NCBI GenBank assembly: GCA_019843655.1
Contig: JACDQD010000006.1
Span: forward strand, 11,152,034 to 11,216,033
DNA length: 64,000 nt
Origin: Lethocerus indicus
Taxonomy: Eukaryota; Arthropoda; Insecta; Hemiptera; Belostomatidae
Direction of reading: 5' to 3'
Shown here: piece after piece, positions 61,600 to 64,000 of the stretch
How positions within the stretch are numbered: the first letter of the stretch is position 1
Layout: the number at the start of each line of letters is the position of its first letter
Translations under genes and position numbers: made by a program
Notes under the pieces: generated by a model
Told to the model about the DNA's origin: nothing
Databases searched by the model: none
The model's input: only the letters and a program-made list of their open reading frames with translations

Positions 61600-61850
61600 C
61601 CCGGGATCGGGCCTCCAGCATCTATGGCATCAACATTTTTTTACAGGGCGGAGAAGCCCCCACTGGAAGAAGATAGTCGATTGTCAATGGCTCTATTAGC
61701 ACGGACAGCTCTCGTCCAGCCTCCGGGTTTATACCTACCTGATCTCCCTGGCCCCCTCTCGCCACCTTTACCGCCCGGTAATTGGTGCTAATTGGGCTCA
61801 AATTATATTGCTACTCCCTTCCCTTTTCACCCGGGCCGATAAAATCTAAC
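61600..61850. promoter_or_regulatory. GC-richer island with paired TAATTGG sites
   Basis: A balanced-composition island containing two exact TAATTGG motifs at 61779-61785 and 61789-61795, one DNA turn (10 bases) apart, followed by AAATTATA. TAATTG is a common homeodomain core, and helical phasing favours joint binding. No frame of interest. The regulatory role is inferred. Confidence 0.33.
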
Positions 61851-63040
61851 CCTAAGTATAGGTCTTTGGGCCAGAAACGGGGACCGGTGCGTTGGCTTTG
61901 CCACATTTCTGCCTCTTTTGTTCGAAAATAGTGCAAAGGAATCGGTATCGTAGACGCAGGTCAATAAACGTCTTGGCTGAGTACCCAGATGACAAATGTA
62001 TAATGTAAAAATTATGACAAGCCTCGTTATATACAATGGCAGGTCATCGGACCGAGGTTTCAAACTAATGTCAATACGCCTATTTTTAGATGCCACCTGA
62101 AATTAAGGTCAAAAGTGTATTAATTACAGGGCTATTAGGAAGCGAAATGGATGAAAAAACTACCGGGTTATGTCATAAAATCAAAGTCAAGTTCGGTAAA
62201 TGCTAGAATAATTAACATTATAGCACATACTATAAACCTTGCACATACAACAGTTTATGTACAAGTTGAGGAAGATTTTTTAACGAGTTCCAGTCCAAGG
62301 AAGAAGCCACATGGAAAGGATCTTGTAACTGATAATAATATACTTATTAACTTCGAACCACCTACATAATAATGCGCATATTTTAACTAACGAATATCAC
62401 CAATTATGTTATTTGTTTTTCTGCTTTGATTCAGCTTCTCGCCATCGTCAATTTAATATAGTCAAGTGCGTAGTCACTTCTATTGGCGATGACGCGATAA
62501 CTTTAAGCTGCGCATAAGGAAAAACTGCCTCGGATCGGTTATATTTTTATCGGATTCAGAATTTAACCTACTAATAAACCAAGCCATAGTAACATTTTTT
62601 TTATTATTCTGATTATAGTATCGACAGTATATAGCATCGAGAGCCGACATGCTGAAGTACTTCATTGAATATTATCGGAATGATAATAACAACATTTCGA
62701 CCACCATCCCGGATATTCGAAACCATCGCAAACGCTCACATAAATGCCTTAAAATAATTAACGAAGTTTGACCGTAGGGTTATTCGCAAGAGAGGCCGGA
62801 GCGGTTCGATGTACGATAAGATGGGAGAGTATATACGGTGGGTGTGGGAGGGAGGAACCCATAATAAAGGTCAGACGGTAGATGGAGTGGGGACCTCCCG
62901 GCTGAGGTTTTGTACCTCTTGGGCCACGAATGCTAAGTGTATCGTAATTGAGTCGAGGAGAACAAGCTCGCCTTGTGGGCCAAGGGAGAGAGTTATCAGA
63001 TGGAAGACCTCGACCTCCCCCTCTCTTCTCAAACAGAGAG

Positions 63041-63051
<11 letters not shown>
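61851..63051. other. Non-coding stretch
   Basis: AT-rich to about 62790, then purine-rich towards the AG repeat. No gene is recognised. Frames running into the repeat are artefacts. Confidence 0.5.

Positions 63052-63114
<63 letters not shown>
63052..63114. repeat. AG dinucleotide microsatellite
   Basis: An uninterrupted AG run of about 63 bases within a longer purine-rich stretch (about 63025-63190). Confidence 0.97.
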
Positions 63115-63117
<3 letters not shown>

Positions 63118-63477
63118 AGAGGGATGATACAGAAAGAGAGAGAAGGCTAGAGAGAAGGGGGAACGATGCGGTGAGAAGGAAAAGAGCTAGGGGGGGCTAC
63201 TAGAATGTTTGTTTGAGCAAGACTGTATAGTCTGTATAGAGGAGGAGTGTTTGAGTATAGGGGTACACTACACTCGCACGCGCGCACGCATTCTTGCTAG
63301 ATGGGTGTACAACCGAGCCACATCCACCGAGCCGAGCACACCTGGGCAGCGCTTCGGGCTATTCTCAAACACTCACACACGCACTGTCACATAAACCTAC
63401 CTCTATACAAACTCCTCATCAGTTCTAATCTCGCCACACTTCTTCTACACAATTATTCAGCCTTCCTCTTCCCTCTC
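63115..63477. other. Non-coding stretch
   Basis: Purine-rich at first, then unique sequence with short CG/CA alternations (CACGCGCGCACGCA near 63275-63290 and CACTCACACACGCAC near 63369-63383). No gene. Confidence 0.5.
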
Positions 63478-63501
63478 TTCTTCTTCTTCTTCTTCTTCTT
63501 C
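63478..63501. repeat. TTC trinucleotide microsatellite
   Basis: Eight tandem TTC units in a wider CT-rich stretch (63460-63520). Confidence 0.93.
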
Positions 63502-64000
63502 TGCTCCTTCTCCTCTTGCACGTAGGACACGCTCACACGTACGCGCACGGGCTTCGACATTTCCAACACGACCTGTCATAACAGACCGGCCCGACGGCAT
63601 TGACTCTTGTCAAAACAGACTAATGGTCCAGCTCACTGCTCGCTGGGTAAGGACTCTTTCCCTGAGCTAATGATAATGAAAAGTCTTCCAACTAACGCTT
63701 GCCTAGTCGAGTATTACTTTAATACATGCGCGCTAATAGAATCAGCGGACAACTAGCTTTTAATAAACTCACGAACTTATTCTGTGTACCAGTTTATAAC
63801 AACTTCTGACGACTATTGATGTCATTTTAAAGAAGTATTCTCCCTTACGGTAAATTTTCTGGCAACTGCTACAACTATTTCTCATCCTGAAGTCTTTACT
63901 GAAGTTTTGTTTCACAATTACTTTAGTTATTAATTAATAACAAGAATCACTATTACCTGAAAGTATACAGCACAGAAAATATAAAGACCCCCTAATAAAC
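63502..64000. other. Non-coding stretch to the window end
   Basis: After a CT-rich end of the repeat and a few CG/AC alternations near 63530-63550, the sequence is AT-rich and featureless. Confidence 0.5.

Noticed and set aside
62809..63203. Arg/Glu-rich frames of 76 and 113 codons
   Set aside because: They exist because of the AG repeat at 63.05-63.11 kb.
1..64000. CRISPR arrays, bacterial operons, rRNA genes
   Set aside because: No regularly spaced repeats, no ribosome-binding-site and gene packing, and no rRNA-like sequence were seen.

Overview
The window reads as AT-rich, non-coding nuclear DNA of an animal, most likely an arthropod and probably an insect. Three things support this. There are no bacterial-style packed genes, ribosome binding sites or operons. 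Long AG and TA microsatellites are common. The only recognisable coding remnants are retroelements of types abundant in arthropods: Jockey-like non-LTR elements and a Penelope-like element with a GIY-YIG domain. The arthropod assignment is an inference from these elements and was not tested by a search.

I could not identify an intact host gene. Apart from the retroelement pieces, long open frames are either low-complexity (AG/CT tracts) or about as long as chance gives, and none shows a domain I know. I see no tRNA, rRNA, CRISPR array or mitochondrial insertion. The window is best read as an intergenic region or a very large intron.

Layout. 1-11 kb is AT-rich unique DNA with short GC-richer islands and one long AG tract (9.74 kb). 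11.04-11.40 kb holds a minus-strand fragment of a Jockey-like reverse transcriptase, frameshifted and with stops, in which the YADD box can still be read. 21.8-22.8 kb holds minus-strand pieces from the two ends of a Jockey-like pol. 23.4-52 kb is mostly unique sequence with three TA or mixed microsatellites, purine-rich tracts and a dozen GC-richer islands carrying clustered TAAT-core motifs. At 52.8 kb there is a hAT-like terminal repeat. 54.6-56.55 kb is the most structured part: minus-strand sequence with two hammerhead-ribozyme-like cores, a long imperfect hairpin, then a plus-strand, 5'-truncated Penelope-like element with a degenerate GIY-YIG domain. 58.7-64 kb has pyrimidine-rich and AG/TTC tracts and another GC-richer island.

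No genes can be said to work together here. The repeated pattern of GC-richer islands with clustered homeodomain-type sites (23.44, 34.78 and 61.78 kb are the clearest) would fit a regulatory landscape around a developmental gene outside the window. That is a hypothesis to be tested by cross-species alignment and chromatin accessibility. I did not find a convincing undescribed system; the best lead is the Penelope-like locus with its ribozyme-like cores and hairpin junction.
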